50,942 nt of DNA from Polaromonas sp. (lineage in GTDB: Bacteria > Pseudomonadota > Gammaproteobacteria > Burkholderiales > Burkholderiaceae_C), in NCBI GenBank assembly GCA_021737975.1, contig JAIPCZ010000015.1, forward strand, positions 1-50,942. The letters are read 5' to 3'. Below the pieces are notes generated by a model, which was not told where the DNA came from, ran no database searches, and saw nothing but the letters and a program-made list of their open reading frames with translations. Below, one piece after another: positions 49,250-50,942 of the stretch (position 1 is the first letter of the stretch; each line of letters starts with the position of its first letter). The position numbers and the translations under genes are program-made.

Positions 49250-49275
49250 GAATATGTTGCTAATATATTTGAAAT
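49250..49275 (-). promoter_or_regulatory. Second copy of the AT-rich operator core, phosphatase operon promoter region
   Basis: AATATGTTGCTAATATATTT (49251-49270) corresponds to GATATGTTGTAAATATATTT in front of the deaminase gene (44464-44483), with 17 of 20 bases equal. The spacing to the relic ATG (about 40 bases) is close to that in the intact operon. The outer palindrome arm is not conserved. This is the likely promoter or operator of the phosphatase/ABC operon. Confidence 0.55.
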
Positions 49276-49366
49276 AAAGAAACAAATGCTAAGTATTAAC
49301 CCTGAAAGCGATCAATTTCGCAAGCCGTCCCGGTGGCTAAAAATCCTTTGCCGCAGCGCGCCAGCC

Positions 49367-50368
49367 TCAGGCAAATTTCCACTTCATCCAGGCCGCCGTG
49401 TTGAAAAAGCTCGCCACCACACTGCCCGGCGCCACCAGGTCGTCGCAGGCTGAGCGCAGCTCTTCGGGCAAGTGCATGTCGGCCACCGGCAAGGCGTGCA
49501 GCAACTGGGCCAGCGTGCGCGGGCCGATGATGGGTGCGGTGACGCCCGGTTGGTCCTTGACCCAAAGGTAGGCGAGTTGGGCCGGGTCATAACCCGCTTC
49601 ACGCGCCAGGGCGACAAACTGCAGGCCGACCTCGATGCCGCGGCGCGTGACCCGCTCGGCGTAAATGCCACCGCGCAGCATGGCGCGGCTGTCCGCAGGC
49701 GGGGTGTCCGCCAGCGCATAACGGCCGGCCAGCATGCCCATGGCCATGGGTGACCAGGTGAGCAGGGCCACCCCGTGTTTCTGGCAGGCCGGCACCAGCT
49801 CGTTTTCGACCCGGCGGTCAAGCAGGTTGTAAGGCGACTGCTCGCAGGCGAAGCGGCTCAGGCCGTGCCGCTCGCTGGTGAACAAGCCTTCCACCACCTG
49901 CCAGGCCGGCGTCGTGCTGGTGCCGATGTAGCGCACCTTGCCTTGGGTCACCAGCGTGTCGAGCGCATGCAGGGTCTCGTCCAGCGGGGTGTCGGGGTCG
50001 GGCCGGTGGGTTTGGTAAAGGTCGATGTAATCGGTGTTGAGCCGGCGCAGCGAGTCCTCGCAGGCGCGCAGGATGTGGTGCCGTGTCAGGCCCCGGTCGT
50101 TGATGCCCGGCCCGGTGGGGTAGAACACCTTGGTCGCGATAAACACGTCATCACGCCGCGGGCGGGTGCCGAGCCATTTTCCGATCAGGATTTCGGCCTG
50201 CCCGGCGGCGTAGCTGTTGCTGGTATCCACCAGATTGATCCCGGCGTCCAGCGCGGCATCCAGAATAGCCAGGCTCTCGGCTTCGGGCGTCGGGTTGACC
50301 AGGTTGTCGGTGCCCAGGACGAGCGATGAAATTTTCAGGCCAGTGCGGCCAAAGGCGCGGTATTGCAT
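49367..50368 (-). CDS. Aldo/keto reductase
   Basis: A 333-residue TIM-barrel NADPH-dependent oxidoreductase. The catalytic tetrad is Asp48 and Tyr53 ([11 protein letters not shown]), Lys80 (VFIATKV) and His121 (DLYQTHRPD). NADP-contact parts [10 protein letters not shown] and [11 protein letters not shown] also fit. It belongs to the general YajO/Tas-like group; the carbonyl or alcohol substrate is unknown. I chose ATG 50368, which starts 4 bases after the SDR stop; a longer frame reaches 50401 inside the SDR gene. The 155 bases between it and the relic carry the phosphatase operon promoter region. Paired with the SDR it may act on a sugar-like or polyol substrate. Confidence 0.83.
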   Translation of the reverse strand: MQYRAFGRTGLKISSLVLGTDNLVNPTPEAESLAILDAALDAGINLVDTSNSYAAGQAEILIGKWLGTRPRRDDVFIATKVFYPTGPGINDRGLTRHHILRACEDSLRRLNTDYIDLYQTHRPDPDTPLDETLHALDTLVTQGKVRYIGTSTTPAWQVVEGLFTSERHGLSRFACEQSPYNLLDRRVENELVPACQKHGVALLTWSPMAMGMLAGRYALADTPPADSRAMLRGGIYAERVTRRGIEVGLQFVALAREAGYDPAQLAYLWVKDQPGVTAPIIGPRTLAQLLHALPVADMHLPEELRSACDDLVAPGSVVASFFNTAAWMKWKFA

Positions 50369-50372
50369 GGTG

Positions 50373-50942
50373 TTATTGGCTGCTGTAGCCCCCGTCGACA
50401 TAGACCATCGCGCCGGTCATGTAGCTGGCAGCGTCGCTGCACAAAAACAGCGCCACGCGGGCAATTTCTTCGGGCTGCGCCAGGCGCCCCATCGGCACCA
50501 CGCGCTGCCCCATCTCGTGGGCCTGCACGTCGGTAAGCGGGGTGGCGCGTCCGGCAGAGCGCAACATCGGTGTGTCGACCTCGCCCGGGCAAACACAGTT
50601 CAAACGCACACCATCGCGCGCCAGCTCCAGCGCAAAGGTGCGCGTGATCTGGTGCACCGCCCCCTTGCTGCTGGCATAGGCCAGCGCGCCGGGGCCGCCC
50701 AACTCGCCCCAGATGCTGCCGAAGTTGACAATGGCGCCACCGCCATGGCCGCGCATATGGCGCCCCGCCGCACGCGTCAGGTAAAACACGCCGCCCGCGT
50801 TGACGGCCATGGCGCGTTGCCATTCCTCGTCCGTGGTGTCCACGCCGGCCTTTCGCGCAATGATGCCGGCGGCGTTGACCACCGCGTTGAGGCGGCCCGT
50901 GCGTTGCACTGCTGCGGCCACCGCCGCATTGCAAAACTCGGC
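50373..50942 (-). CDS. Short-chain dehydrogenase/reductase, C-terminal part
   Basis: The gene runs off the right edge of the window, so the N-terminal cofactor glycine motif is not seen; the frame is open to base 50942. The visible 189 codons have the SDR features NAAGII, then the catalytic Ser in [11 protein letters not shown] and the YASSK motif (Tyr and Lys). Next come the [11 protein letters not shown] loop and the C-terminal [21 protein letters not shown]. It is an FabG-like classical SDR, substrate unknown. It lies directly upstream of the aldo/keto reductase and is probably in one transcript with it. Confidence 0.88.
   Translation of the reverse strand, partial: AEFCNAAVAAAVQRTGRLNAVVNAAGIIARKAGVDTTDEEWQRAMAVNAGGVFYLTRAAGRHMRGHGGGAIVNFGSIWGELGGPGALAYASSKGAVHQITRTFALELARDGVRLNCVCPGEVDTPMLRSAGRATPLTDVQAHEMGQRVVPMGRLAQPEEIARVALFLCSDAASYMTGAMVYVDGGYSSQ

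Overview
The window looks like chromosome from a betaproteobacterium of the order Burkholderiales, most like the Comamonadaceae (Rhodoferax/Polaromonas-like). The grounds are high GC, Burkholderiales-style gene content (Bug/TctC binding protein, an H1-tail/SWIB protein, HpnCDE beside hemH, many periplasmic binding proteins) and an octaheme tetrathionate-reductase-family cytochrome operon. No rRNA, tRNA, insertion sequence, integrase, phage gene or CRISPR array was found. The genus is inferred from protein resemblance only.

Layout. 1-12 kb holds housekeeping and signalling genes: the end of xseA, sodB, a periplasmic glutathione peroxidase, a TctD/TctE-type two-component pair, a methyltransferase, a TctC-like binding protein, a large hybrid histidine kinase with an HD-GYP response regulator, and hemH. 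12-18 kb carries hpnC-hpnD-hpnE (squalene from farnesyl diphosphate) and, divergently, clpB behind a near-consensus sigma-32 promoter. 18-25 kb has an MFS transporter, then a four-gene respiratory operon on the minus strand (octaheme cytochrome c, membrane cytochrome b, monoheme cytochrome c, triple-rhodanese protein) with an FNR/ANR-type box upstream, then a divergent TPP enzyme. 25-31 kb is a dipeptide ABC operon (dppBCDFA order), followed by a histone H1-tail/SWIB protein and an RraA-family protein.

32-44.5 kb is the most coherent block: about 13 minus-strand genes that together read as a hydroxyproline catabolic supercluster. It has a polar amino-acid ABC transporter (binding protein, two permeases, ATPase), a Cys/Cys proline-racemase-family epimerase (4-hydroxyproline 2-epimerase), a three-part flavin/iron-sulfur D-hydroxyproline dehydrogenase, a DapA-family deaminase, a Ser/Cys proline-racemase paralogue (likely trans-3-hydroxy-L-proline dehydratase), an aconitase X (likely cis-3-hydroxy-L-proline dehydratase), an Ldh2-family imine reductase that would turn the dehydratase product into L-proline, and a GntR/FCD regulator. 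The alpha-ketoglutarate semialdehyde dehydrogenase needed to finish the 4-hydroxyproline route is not in the window.

44.5-50.9 kb carries a second minus-strand operon: an inositol-monophosphatase-family phosphatase with a ferric/sugar-phosphate-type ABC transporter, followed upstream by an aldo/keto reductase and a truncated SDR. The first 20 or so codons and the promoter region of the DapA-family gene at 44.4 kb are repeated as a degraded copy directly in front of the phosphatase gene (49134-49275). The transporter operon therefore seems to have taken over, or kept, a duplicated hydroxyproline-operon promoter. This is the most unusual structural feature I found.
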